Source of the DNA: Solirubrobacter sp035555675
Lineage (GTDB): Bacteria; Actinomycetota; Thermoleophilia; Solirubrobacterales; Solirubrobacteraceae
DNA length: 64,000 bases
Direction of reading: 5' to 3'
Assembly (NCBI GenBank): GCA_035555675.1
Contig: DATMGH010000124.1
Location: 1 to 64,000, forward strand
A model generated the notes under the pieces. It was given only the letters and a program-made list of their open reading frames with translations. It made no database searches and had not been told where the DNA came from. The translations under genes and the position numbers were made by a program. This document shows positions 1-8,168 of this stretch, in pieces (position 1 is the first letter of the stretch; each line of letters opens with the position of its first letter).

Positions 1-605
1 AGGAACGGCCGGTCCTCGACGTCGGTGAAGTACGGCAGGTCGTCGTTGACCGCGCCGCAGTCGTAGAGCAGCCCGGCCTCGGCCAGCAGCCGGCGCGTGT
101 CGATCGTGCCCGGAGCGCGCCCGAACCAGCCCAGCACGCGCCGGCCGGTCATGCGCTCGAGCGTGTCGACGCACGCGCGGATGTCCGCGGCCTGCTCGGC
201 GACGTCGAGCCCGAGGTGCGGGATCCAGCGATGCCCGTGGCCGACGGCGTCGCACCCGCGCTCGACGAACGCCGCCACCACGGCGGGATGCCGCTCGAAC
301 GCCATCCCGCAGCCGAAGATCGTCGGCCGCACCGCGAGCTCGTCGAGCAGGTGCAGCAGGCGCCAGACGCCGACGCGGCTGCCGTACTCGTACGTCGACT
401 CCTTGTGCAGGTCGCGGGCGCCGGCGGGGACGGCGTACGCGATGTCCACGAGCGGCTCGACGTCGCGGTCGCCGTCGAGCGGGTTGCGCTCCGCGCCCAC
501 CTCGTAGTTGACGACCACGTTGACCGCGATCCGCGCGCCGCCCGGCCATTCCACGCGCGGCACCGCCGCACCGTAGCCGACGAGGTCACGCGGGGGTCCG
601 GTCAT
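1..605 (-). CDS. Polysaccharide deacetylase / PuuE-type allantoinase-like protein (3' part outside window)
   Basis: The frame is open from ATG 605 to the window edge (about 201 codons). The start is preceded by AAGGAGAT on the minus strand. Near the N terminus are VEWPGGARIAVNVVVNYEVG and GAERNPLDGD, followed by YEYGSRVG, RPTIFGCGMAFE, a GHGHRWI metal-site-like segment and GWFGRAPGTIDT. This order is typical of the carbohydrate esterase 4 fold used by PuuE-type allantoinases and related N-deacylases. Divergent from the GntR gene and sharing its operator, it probably belongs to the same ureide/hydantoin regulon, perhaps opening a ring or removing an acyl group. The exact substrate cannot be read from sequence. 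Family assignment is firm, allantoinase activity is a guess. Confidence 0.8.
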   Translation of the reverse strand, partial: MTGPPRDLVGYGAAVPRVEWPGGARIAVNVVVNYEVGAERNPLDGDRDVEPLVDIAYAVPAGARDLHKESTYEYGSRVGVWRLLHLLDELAVRPTIFGCGMAFERHPAVVAAFVERGCDAVGHGHRWIPHLGLDVAEQAADIRACVDTLERMTGRRVLGWFGRAPGTIDTRRLLAEAGLLYDCGAVNDDLPYFTDVEDRPF

Positions 606-635
606 CGCCACATCTCCTTGACACGCCTGGCGGGG

Positions 636-683
636 ATCTGTATACAACCGCGGCAAGTCATCTGTATTCCGAGCAGTATACAG
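636..683. promoter_or_regulatory. Divergent GntR operator/promoter region
   Basis: CTGTATAC (638-645) and GTATACAG (676-683) are exact inverted copies, and ATCTGTAT occurs as a direct repeat at 636-643 and 660-667. Each palindromic GTATAC core contains a TATACA -10-like hexamer, one facing each gene. The rightward TATACA (677-682) ends 7 nt before the ATG at 690, so the GntR mRNA may be leaderless. GTATAC cores resemble known FCD-type GntR operators. Autoregulation and control of both directions is inferred. Confidence 0.55.
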
Positions 684-689
684 AATAGA

Positions 690-1397
690 ATGCCATCTTC
701 GAGCAACAGCCACCGCGCCGCCAAGCCCTCGTCCCAGCAGGTCTTCGAAGTGCTGGCGCACCGCATCAGCCGCAGTCAGCTCCCCGCCGGCGAGCGCTTG
801 GCGGAGGAAGCGCTGTCACGTGAGTTCGGCGTCAGCCGGACACCGGTCCGCGAGGCGCTCCGGCGCCTCGAGCAGGCCGGGCTGGTCGAGCGCCAGGAGC
901 ACGGCCGCTACGCCGTGCGGGCGCTCGACCTCGCGCGCATCGACCAGCTCTACACGGTGCGCATCGTGCTGGAGGAGCTGGCGGTGTCGCTCACCGCGCC
1001 GGTCGTCGGCACGCCCGCGTTCGAGCGGCTGCTGGCCGACACCCGGGCGGCGGCCGCGGACACGGACGGCGAGAGCCCGGACCACGAGATGCGCGAGGAG
1101 TTCCACGAGCGGCTGGCCGCGCTGTCCGGCTACGACGAGCTGGTCCGCATGCTCAGCGACATCGACCTGCGCATCTACGCGTGCCGGCGGCTGGACACGC
1201 AGCTGCCCGGACGCGCGACCCAGGGCCAGGTCGAGCATCTCCGCATCATCGAGCTGCTCGCGGAGGGCAAGGTCGACGAGGCCAAGCAGGCGATGCGCGA
1301 GCACATCGACGGCAGCCGCGCGACCGTGCGGTCGCTGATGCGGGCCGGCATCACGACGATCACGTTCGCTGCCGAGGACAGCCCGCCGCCGTCATGA
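690..1397 (+). CDS. GntR family transcriptional regulator, FCD subfamily
   Basis: 235 residues. The N-terminal winged helix (about residues 15-80) carries ERLAEEALSREFGVSRTPVR and the recognition-helix context EALRRLEQAGLVE. The C-terminal helical FCD domain (about 90-220) has the usual metal/effector residues in the MREEFHERL and EHLRIIELL contexts. ATG 690 was chosen because it precedes the HTH by a normal distance and sits just after the operator; an in-frame extension upstream would read through the divergent promoter. No convincing Shine-Dalgarno is seen, which fits a leaderless mRNA. Its stop overlaps the next start (ATGA), making it first gene of the importer/hydantoinase operon. It probably senses a pathway intermediate and represses both directions. 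Confidence 0.9.
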   Translation: MPSSSNSHRAAKPSSQQVFEVLAHRISRSQLPAGERLAEEALSREFGVSRTPVREALRRLEQAGLVERQEHGRYAVRALDLARIDQLYTVRIVLEELAVSLTAPVVGTPAFERLLADTRAAAADTDGESPDHEMREEFHERLAALSGYDELVRMLSDIDLRIYACRRLDTQLPGRATQGQVEHLRIIELLAEGKVDEAKQAMREHIDGSRATVRSLMRAGITTITFAAEDSPPPS

Positions 1398-2440
1398 GCC
1401 CTCGCCTTCGGTCGCGTCTCGGACGCCTGCGCCGCTCCTACGCCCTGCGCCGCGTCGCGGTGATGATCCCGCAGCTGTTCGGCATCACGCTCGTGGTGTT
1501 CGTCCTGCTGCGGCTGTTCCCGGGCGACCCGGCCTACCTGTTCGCCGGCCCGACCGCGTCGCCCGAGACGATCGCGCGGATCCGGCACGATCTCGGGCTC
1601 GACGAGCCGATCGTCGTGCAGTACCTGCACTACCTCCGCGACCTGCTGCACGGCAACCTCGGCACGTCGCTGGTCACGTCGCAGCCCGTGCGCACCGACA
1701 TGCTCGAGCGCTTCCCGGCGACGCTCGAGCTGATCACCGCCGCGCTGCTCATCGCGCTCGCCGTCGGGATCCCGCTGGGCGCGCTCGGAGCGCGCAAGCC
1801 GCGTGGCGTGGCCGACCGGGCGACGCGCTCCTACGGGCTGCTCGCCGGCTCGCTGCCGGACTTCTGGTGGGGCCTGATGCTGATCTTCATCTTCTTCACC
1901 ACGCTGGACGTCGCCGCGGCGCCGGTCGGGCGCCTGGACATCGGCTTCGTGCCGCCGGATCGCATCACCGGCTTCTACACCGTCGACTCGCTGCTGACCG
2001 GCAACTGGGCGACGTTCACCAACGCCGTCTCGCACCTGATCCTGCCCGCGTTCACGCTCGCGTTCGTCTACGGCGGGCCGATCGTCAAGCACATGCGCGC
2101 GTCGATGACCAACGTGCTCGACGCGCCGTACCTGGCGTACGGCTCGATGTGCGGGCTCAGCCGCTGGACGCTGTTCCGCTACGCGCTGCGCAACGCGCTC
2201 GTCCCGGCGGTGACGATGACCGGGATCACCTACGCCTACCTGATCGGCGGCGCGGTGCTGGTGGAGACCGTCTTCTCCTGGGGCGGGCTCGGCCAGTACG
2301 CGGTGCGGGCCATCACCAGCTCCGACTACCTGGCGGTCAGCGGCACCGTGCTGACCACGACCGTCTTCGCGCTCGTCGTCTACGCGGTGCTCGACCTCGT
2401 GTACGTGCTGATCGACCCGCGGATCCGGTACTCGTCATGA
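1394..2440 (+). CDS. ABC transporter permease, DppB/OppB type
   Basis: 348 residues. The N terminus RRVAVMIPQLFGITLVVFVL is the first membrane helix of DppB-like permeases, followed by the family motif LRLFPGDPAYLFAG and by VQYLHYLRDLLHGNLGTSL. Several hydrophobic segments follow, and the EAA-type cytoplasmic loop is GLSRWTLFRYALRNALVP. It forms half of the membrane channel of a peptide/nickel/opine-class importer with the next gene. The ATG overlaps the regulator stop by 4 nt and the gene's own stop overlaps the second permease. The nearest alternatives are dipeptide, nickel or opine permeases, which sequence alone does not separate. Confidence 0.93.
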   Translation: MSPRLRSRLGRLRRSYALRRVAVMIPQLFGITLVVFVLLRLFPGDPAYLFAGPTASPETIARIRHDLGLDEPIVVQYLHYLRDLLHGNLGTSLVTSQPVRTDMLERFPATLELITAALLIALAVGIPLGALGARKPRGVADRATRSYGLLAGSLPDFWWGLMLIFIFFTTLDVAAAPVGRLDIGFVPPDRITGFYTVDSLLTGNWATFTNAVSHLILPAFTLAFVYGGPIVKHMRASMTNVLDAPYLAYGSMCGLSRWTLFRYALRNALVPAVTMTGITYAYLIGGAVLVETVFSWGGLGQYAVRAITSSDYLAVSGTVLTTTVFALVVYAVLDLVYVLIDPRIRYSS

Positions 2441-3297
2441 GCACCCTGTCGCTGCGGCTGCGCGGCCTCGGGTCGTTTCCGGCGCGGGCCAACCGGGCGC
2501 TGATCGCGGGCGGGGCGATCGCCGGCCTGGCCACGCTGCTGGCCGTGATCGGCCCGTGGATCGCGCCGTACTCGCCGACGCGCGCGGTCGGGGGCGACCA
2601 GCTGCAGCCGCCCAGCACGACGCACTTCTTCGGCACCGACGCGGTCGGCATGGACGTGTTCAGCCGGGTCATCTCGGCCCCGCGCACCGACCTCACGATC
2701 GCGCTCGCGTCGACGGCGCTGGCGATCCTGGTCGGCACGCCGCTCGGCGCGATCGCCGGCTACTACCGGTCGCGCTGGTCGGAGGCGCTGATGCGCGTGT
2801 CCGACCTCGTCCAGTCGTTCCCGGTCTTCATCCTGGCGATGGCCGCGGTGATCGTCGCCGGCCACGACGTCACGAGCATCATCTACGTGATCGCGCTGGT
2901 GAACGCGCCGATCTACGTGCGGTTGGTGCGCGCGGAGGTCCTGTCGCTGCGCGAGCGCACGTACGTCGAGGCCGCGGTGGCGCTCGGGGAGTCCGGCCGC
3001 CGCGTGGTCTTCCGGCACCTGTTGCCGAACGCCTACGGACCGATCCTGTCGAACGCGTCGGTGACGGTCGGGATGTCGATGCTGCTGACCGCCGGCCTGT
3101 CGTTCATCGGCGCCGGCGTGCGCGTGCCGACGCCCGAGTGGGGCTCGATGATCGCGATCGGCGCGCCGAACGTCGTCACCGGCGAGTGGTGGCCGTCGGT
3201 GTTCCCGGGCGTCGCGCTCTCGATCACGGTGTTCGGGTTCGCCCTGCTCGGCGACACGCTGGCGCGGCTCACCGATCCGGCGCGGAGGCATCCATGA
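2437..3297 (+). CDS. ABC transporter permease, DppC/OppC type
   Basis: 286 residues, starting ATGA-overlapped with the DppB-like gene. It has an N-terminal helix, the periplasmic QLQPPSTTHFFGTDAVGMDV motif typical of DppC proteins and about six membrane segments. The cytoplasmic EAA loop is VEAAVALGESGRRVVFRHLL, and the conserved C-terminal stretch is PTPEWGSMIAIG. It pairs with the preceding permease. The substrate is inferred from the downstream hydantoinase/amidohydrolase genes to be a cyclic ureide, N-carbamoyl compound or small peptide-like molecule. Confidence 0.93.
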   Translation: MSTLSLRLRGLGSFPARANRALIAGGAIAGLATLLAVIGPWIAPYSPTRAVGGDQLQPPSTTHFFGTDAVGMDVFSRVISAPRTDLTIALASTALAILVGTPLGAIAGYYRSRWSEALMRVSDLVQSFPVFILAMAAVIVAGHDVTSIIYVIALVNAPIYVRLVRAEVLSLRERTYVEAAVALGESGRRVVFRHLLPNAYGPILSNASVTVGMSMLLTAGLSFIGAGVRVPTPEWGSMIAIGAPNVVTGEWWPSVFPGVALSITVFGFALLGDTLARLTDPARRHP

Positions 3298-4100
3298 GCG
3301 AGATGCTGCACGCCGAGGGCGTGACGGTCGACTACCGCGACCGCCAGACGCTGCGCGACGTCTCGCTCACCGTCGGCGCGGGCGAGATCCTGGGCGTCGT
3401 CGGCCGCAGCGGCGCCGGCAAGTCGATCCTCGTGCGCGCGCTGATCAACCTGGTCCCGCCGCCCGGCAAGCTCGTCGACGGCGAGATCCGCGCGTTCGGG
3501 ACCGACCTGCGGGCGATCGGCGAGGCCGAGGCACGCAGCCTGCGCGGGGCGCGGATCGGCGTGATCGTCCAGAACCCGCGCGGGCACCTGAACCCGCTCC
3601 TGCGCGTCGGCACGCAGATCTCGAACGTCTACCGCGCGCACCACGACGCCACCAAGGCCGAGGCCCGCGAGCGCGCGATCTCGGTGCTGCGCGACGTCGG
3701 CATCCCCGCGCCCGAGCACCGCTACGCCGCCTACCCGCACGAGCTCTCCGGCGGCATGGCCCAGCGCGCCATGATCGCGATGGCGCTCGTGTGCGACCCG
3801 GAGCTGCTGATCGCCGACGAGCCCACCAGCGGCCTCGACGTCACGATCCAGGACCAGATCCTCAAGCTGTTCCGGCGCTCGGTCGACGAGCGCAGGACGG
3901 GCGGCCTGCTGGTCACCCGCGACATGGGGATCGTCGCGCGGTTCTGCGACCGCGTCGCGGTGCTGCACGAGGGCGAGATCGTCGAGCAGGCCGCGGTCCC
4001 GGCGTTCTTCAGCGACGCCGTGCACCCGGTCAGCACGCGGCTGATCGCGTCCGCGTCGTTCGCCGCCGACGCCCCCGGCCCCGCGGAGGTCGCACAATGA
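3294..4100 (+). CDS. ABC transporter ATPase, DppD type, with Arg in the H-loop position
   Basis: 268 residues. Walker A is GRSGAGKS (37-44), the signature is LSGGM, and Walker B with D-loop is LLIADEPTSGLDVT. The switch (H-loop) histidine that should appear as THD is read as TRD: codon 209 is CGC (3918-3920), one base from CAC. The oligopeptide C-terminal extension usual in DppD is very short here, since the protein is about 60 residues shorter than typical. It pairs with the DppF-type ATPase, which keeps its H-loop. Such a heterodimer could work with one degenerate site; a sequencing error or a partly impaired subunit are alternatives. Start and stop overlap neighbours by 4 nt. Confidence 0.9.
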   Translation: MSEMLHAEGVTVDYRDRQTLRDVSLTVGAGEILGVVGRSGAGKSILVRALINLVPPPGKLVDGEIRAFGTDLRAIGEAEARSLRGARIGVIVQNPRGHLNPLLRVGTQISNVYRAHHDATKAEARERAISVLRDVGIPAPEHRYAAYPHELSGGMAQRAMIAMALVCDPELLIADEPTSGLDVTIQDQILKLFRRSVDERRTGGLLVTRDMGIVARFCDRVAVLHEGEIVEQAAVPAFFSDAVHPVSTRLIASASFAADAPGPAEVAQ

Positions 4101-5149
4101 GCGAGCCGGTGCTCGAGGTCCGCGACCTCGTCAAGGAGTTCGCCGTCGGGCAGGGCCAGGTGCTGACCGCGGTCAACCGCGTGGACCTGCAGCTCGCGCC
4201 GGGCGAGACGCTCGCGCTGGTCGGCGAGAGCGGTTCGGGCAAGACGACCGTCGGACGCTGCGTCCTGCGCCTGCTGGACACGACCGGCGGCACGATCGCG
4301 TTCGCCGGTGACGACGTCACCCGGCTCGCGCCCAGGCGCCTGCGCGCGTTCCGCCGCCAGGTCCAGGTCGTCTTCCAGGATCCGTACGACTCGCTCGACC
4401 CGCGGATGTCGGTCGGCGCGATCGTGGAGGAGGCGCTGCGCGAGCTCACGGACACCGCCGCGGCCCGCCGGGGCGCGCTGACGAAGGAGCTGCTCGAGCG
4501 CGTCGGCCTCGACCCCGACGCCGCGCGCCTGTACCCGCACCACCTGACCGCCGGCGAGCAGCAGCGCGTGGCGATCGCGCGTGCGATCGCCTGCGATCCG
4601 CGGCTGCTGGTGCTGGACGAGCCGACCTCGTCGCTGGACCCGATCACGCGCAGCGAGATCATCGCGCTGCTGCGGAGCATCCAGGCCGAGCTCGGGACCG
4701 CCTTCCTGTTCATCTCGCACGACCTCGTGACGGTTCGCCACATCAGTCACCGGATCGCGGTCATGTATCTCGGCGAAGTCGTCGAGACCGGGCCGGTCGA
4801 AGCGGTCTTCGGCCGGCCGAGCCACCCCTACACCCGGGCGCTGCTGGCATCAGCGCCCAGCATCGAACGCGGTCGCGAGGACGCCGGGATCAGTCTCGCC
4901 GGTGAGATCCCCAGTCCGATCGACCTGCCGCAAGGGTGCTTTCTGGCCTCGCGCTGCCCGTTCGTCCTGGACGAGTGCCGAGCCGGCCACCCCGCCCTCG
5001 AGCCCGTCTCGAGGGTGCATCACTCGCGCTGCCTGCGCGTGACGGGTCATCTGGCGCCGCTCCCCGAAGCGGCGCCGGAGTCCGCTCACACCACCCCTAA
5101 CGGCGTGCCCACCGGCAACCGGAAAGCGAGAGTCGTCGATGAGTCGTGA
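4097..5149 (+). CDS. ABC transporter ATPase, DppF/OppF type
   Basis: 350 residues. Walker A is GESGSGKTT, Q-loop VVFQDPYDSLDPR, signature LTAGEQQRVAIARA (a Thr-Ala variant of LSGGQ), Walker B LLVLDEPTSSLD, and the H-loop is intact in FISHDLVTVRHIS. The C-terminal oligo_HPY region contains HPYTRALLASAPS and cysteines in CFLASRCPFVLDEC, as in full-length DppF proteins. It supplies the second nucleotide-binding site and probably the fully competent one. The start overlaps the DppD-type gene, and the 3' end overlaps the binding-protein gene by 11 nt. Confidence 0.93.
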   Translation: MSEPVLEVRDLVKEFAVGQGQVLTAVNRVDLQLAPGETLALVGESGSGKTTVGRCVLRLLDTTGGTIAFAGDDVTRLAPRRLRAFRRQVQVVFQDPYDSLDPRMSVGAIVEEALRELTDTAAARRGALTKELLERVGLDPDAARLYPHHLTAGEQQRVAIARAIACDPRLLVLDEPTSSLDPITRSEIIALLRSIQAELGTAFLFISHDLVTVRHISHRIAVMYLGEVVETGPVEAVFGRPSHPYTRALLASAPSIERGREDAGISLAGEIPSPIDLPQGCFLASRCPFVLDECRAGHPALEPVSRVHHSRCLRVTGHLAPLPEAAPESAHTTPNGVPTGNRKARVVDES

Positions 5150-6824
5150 AGAGCAGATACTGGCTGCGTACGCGAATGGCGGCCTGACGCGCGCGCAGTT
5201 CATGCGCCGCGCGGCGCAGCTCGGGGTCACGGTGTCCGGGGCGTCGTGGCTGGCGGCGTGCGGCAGCTCGTCCGGCGGCGGCGGCGGTGGCGGCGCGGGC
5301 GGTGGCGGCGGCGGGTCGCGGCTGACGATGGCGGTCGCCGCGACACCGACGACGCTCGACCCGGAGTTCTCCTCGAGCCCGCAGGATCGCGAGATCGACG
5401 TCGCGATCTACGACCGCTTCACGCAGTTCAAGATCCTCGACCAGGACGGCATCCGGCAGGCCGATCTCAAGTCGCCGCCCGAGCCGCTGCTGGCCGAGAG
5501 CTGGGAAGTGGCCAACGGCAACAAGCGCTACACGTTCAAGCTCAAGGAGGGCGTCAAGAGCTACTTCGGCAACGAGCTGACCGCGGAGGACGTGGTCTGG
5601 TCGTGGGACCGGGTGTTCGAGCAGCAGTCGCAGGGGCTGTTCCCGCTCGGCGTCAGCTCGGTCGAGAAGGGGAGCTACAAGGCGGTCGGCCGGTACGCGG
5701 TCGAGGTCAACCTCTCCAGCGCGAACCCGCTGCTGCCGATCGTGCTCGCCACGCCCGTCCCGGGCGCCGTGATCTACGACAGCACCGAGGTCAAGAAGCA
5801 CGTGACCGCGGACGACACGTGGGCGCGCAAGTGGCTGGCGCGCAACACCGCGTCGTTCGGGCCCTACCACGCGACCGAGTACACGCCGGGGCAGCAGGCG
5901 GTGTTCGTCGCCAACCCGAACTATCACGGCGGCAAGCCGGCGCTGTCGGAGATCATCTACAAGGAGATCCCGGACCCGGCGAACCGGCTGTCGCTGCTCA
6001 CGACCGGCGGCGTCGACATCGCCGAGGATCTCAGCGCCGACCTGCGCAACTCGCTCAAGGGCAAGGCGGGCGTGCGCGTCGAGAGCGTGCCGGGCAACCT
6101 GGCGATCGCGTTCGGCCTGAACAACTCGATCAAGCCCTTCGACAACCCGGACGTGCGGCGCGCCGTCGCGACGGCGCTGCCGATCGACCAGATCATCTCG
6201 ACGGTCTACTTCGGCGATCCGACCGTGCGTCTGTTCAAGGGCTACGTCGCCGACACGTTCCCGGCCTACCCGGACTACTGGCCGTATCAGCCCGCCGACC
6301 CGGAGAAGGCGAAGAGCATGATGGCCGCGGCCGGCGTCAGCGGCACCAGCTTCGAGATCTCCTACACGACGACCTACCCGGAGCACGAGAAGATCGCCCA
6401 GCTGATCCAGACGGCGCTCGAGCCGACCGGTCTCAAGGCGGTCCTGAACAAGCAGACGCCGGCGAAGTACCAGGAGCAGTACTACGGCCACAAGGCGCAG
6501 TCGGTGCTGGTGCAGGACGCGGCGTTCGTCGCCGACAGCGCGTACCCGCTCTACCTCTGGTTCGGCCGCGGCAAGGGCGCGGTCGGCAACTGGATCAACT
6601 ACGCCAACCGGCCCGTCCAGGACCAGATCGACGCCGCGCTCGCCGAGCCGGACCTGGCCAAGCGCGAGACGCTGGGCACCGCGATCGGCAAGCGGATCGT
6701 GGACGACGCGCCGTGGGCGATGTACCTCGGCATCGGCTTCCACGTCCCGATGCGCGACAACGTCCACGGGTTCACGTGGCGCCCGCACAACCTCATCCAG
6801 TTCCGCGACCTGAGCAAGGAGTAG
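5139..6824 (+). CDS. Extracellular solute-binding protein family 5 (lipoprotein)
   Basis: 561 residues. The N terminus has a twin arginine (R23-R24), a hydrophobic stretch and a lipobox LAAC with C41 as probable lipidation site. A Gly/Ser-rich tether (about 43-60) and the SBP_bac_5 fold follow. Family landmarks include PTTLDPEF, an ESWEVANGNKRYTFKLKEGV segment and the hinge-region FGLNNSIKPFDNPDVRRAVA. A GGAAAGCGAG ribosome site lies before ATG 5139. It should deliver substrate to the DppBCDF-type complex. Possible Tat export is inferred from the RR pair alone. Confidence 0.92.
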   Translation: MSREEQILAAYANGGLTRAQFMRRAAQLGVTVSGASWLAACGSSSGGGGGGGAGGGGGGSRLTMAVAATPTTLDPEFSSSPQDREIDVAIYDRFTQFKILDQDGIRQADLKSPPEPLLAESWEVANGNKRYTFKLKEGVKSYFGNELTAEDVVWSWDRVFEQQSQGLFPLGVSSVEKGSYKAVGRYAVEVNLSSANPLLPIVLATPVPGAVIYDSTEVKKHVTADDTWARKWLARNTASFGPYHATEYTPGQQAVFVANPNYHGGKPALSEIIYKEIPDPANRLSLLTTGGVDIAEDLSADLRNSLKGKAGVRVESVPGNLAIAFGLNNSIKPFDNPDVRRAVATALPIDQIISTVYFGDPTVRLFKGYVADTFPAYPDYWPYQPADPEKAKSMMAAAGVSGTSFEISYTTTYPEHEKIAQLIQTALEPTGLKAVLNKQTPAKYQEQYYGHKAQSVLVQDAAFVADSAYPLYLWFGRGKGAVGNWINYANRPVQDQIDAALAEPDLAKRETLGTAIGKRIVDDAPWAMYLGIGFHVPMRDNVHGFTWRPHNLIQFRDLSKE

Positions 6825-6827
6825 CGC

Positions 6828-8168
6828 ATGCCGGTGACCCAACGACCGACGGAGCGTTCGCGGGCGCTGCACGAGCGCGCCCGCGCGTTCCTGCCGCTGG
6901 GCGTGACCGGCGACGGCCGCTACTCGGCGCCGTACCCGATCGCGTTCGCGCGCGCCTCCGGGAAGTGGCTGCACGACGTCGACGACAACGCCTACGTCGA
7001 CTACCACGGCGGGTTCGGCACGGCGATCCTCGGCTACGCCCATCCGGAGGTCGACGCCGCCGTGATCGACGCGACGCGCGAGATCGGCGCGTTCGTCGGC
7101 GTGCCGCATCCGTACGAGGAGCGGCTCGCCGAGCGGCTGTGCGCCGCGCTGCCCGGTGCCGACCGCGTCGCGCTCTGCGGCGGCGGGGGCAGCGACGCCA
7201 TCTATCACTGCGTGCGGCTGGCGCGGGCGACCACCGGCCGGTCGAAGATCGTCAAGATCGAGGGCGGCTACCACGGCTGGCACGGCGACGTCGGCGCCAG
7301 CACGCGGCCGGCGCTGGCCGCGGCCGGCGACGACCGCCAGCCCGCGACGGTCCCGAACTCGCAGGGCATCCTGCCCGGCGTGCTGTCGGAGATCGTGGTC
7401 GCGACCGCGAACGACGGCGAGCTGCTGGGGCGCGTGTTCGAGCGCGACGGCGAGCGGATCGCCGCGGTGCTCGTCGAGCCCGTGCTCTACTCGGCCGGCT
7501 GCGTCGTGGTCGACCCGGCGTTCCTGGCCCAGGCGCGCGAGCTGTGCACGCGCCACGGCGCGGTCCTGATCTTCGACGAGGTCATGAGCGGGTTCCGCAA
7601 CGGGCTCGGCGGCGCCGGCGCGCGCGCCGGCGTGGTGCCGGATCTGGGCGCGTACGGCAAGGCGGTGGCCAACGGGTACATGCTCTCGTTCCTGGCCGGC
7701 AAGGCGGAGCTGATGACGCAGCTGGCGCCCGAGGGCCCGGTGTTCTACTCGGGCACGTTCAACGGGCATCCGCTGTCGGTCACCGCCGCCATGGCCACGC
7801 TGGACGTGATCGAGCGCGACGGGGTGCCGGAGCGGCTGTGGCGGCTCGGCGACCGGATCGCCGACGGCGTCAACGCGGCCCGCGACGAGCTCGACGTCGA
7901 CGCGGTCTGCCAGGCGTACGGCTCGGTGTTCTGCGTCTACTTCGGCACGCGCGGCGTGCGCAACTACCGCGACTACGCGCGCGGCGTGACCGAGACGACC
8001 GAGCGCCTGGACGACGCGTTCCGCGCGTTCCTGCGCGAGAACGGCGTCTACGTCCACAAGCGCCACGTCAACCGCTGCTTCATCGGCGCCGGCCACGACG
8101 ACGCCGACGCCGACCGGATGGTCGAGCTGATCGCCGAGTTCCTGCGGCTCCATCGCGAGGAGCTGTGA
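6828..8168 (+). CDS. Class III PLP aminotransferase, glutamate-1-semialdehyde aminomutase-like
   Basis: 446 residues. Family marks are the GGGGSDAIYHCVRLAR phosphate-binding region, EGGYHGWHGDVGAS, LVEPVLYSAGCVV, the IFDEVMSGFR aspartate segment and Lys278 in YGKAVANGY as the likely Schiff-base lysine. It resembles GSAM-type aminotransferases, but nothing here suggests haem biosynthesis: no hem genes are nearby, and it lies 3 nt after the transporter binding protein inside a catabolic operon. It may transaminate an amino acid or amine released by ring opening. The end overlaps the GTG start of hyuA (GTGA). Confidence 0.85.
   Translation: MPVTQRPTERSRALHERARAFLPLGVTGDGRYSAPYPIAFARASGKWLHDVDDNAYVDYHGGFGTAILGYAHPEVDAAVIDATREIGAFVGVPHPYEERLAERLCAALPGADRVALCGGGGSDAIYHCVRLARATTGRSKIVKIEGGYHGWHGDVGASTRPALAAAGDDRQPATVPNSQGILPGVLSEIVVATANDGELLGRVFERDGERIAAVLVEPVLYSAGCVVVDPAFLAQARELCTRHGAVLIFDEVMSGFRNGLGGAGARAGVVPDLGAYGKAVANGYMLSFLAGKAELMTQLAPEGPVFYSGTFNGHPLSVTAAMATLDVIERDGVPERLWRLGDRIADGVNAARDELDVDAVCQAYGSVFCVYFGTRGVRNYRDYARGVTETTERLDDAFRAFLRENGVYVHKRHVNRCFIGAGHDDADADRMVELIAEFLRLHREEL

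Noticed and set aside
5097..8153. A 1018-codon open frame on the minus strand opposite the binding protein and aminotransferase genes
   Set aside because: It is Arg/Val/Asp/His-rich with no domain sense and mirrors third-codon GC of the real plus-strand genes; typical antisense shadow in high-GC DNA. The same holds for other long frames such as 18699-21842 (+), 28875-31391 (+) and 13107-15614 (-).
6828..8168. hemL (tetrapyrrole synthesis)
   Set aside because: The fold fits, but no hem genes are near and the gene is between an importer and hydantoinase genes; a catabolic aminotransferase is more likely.
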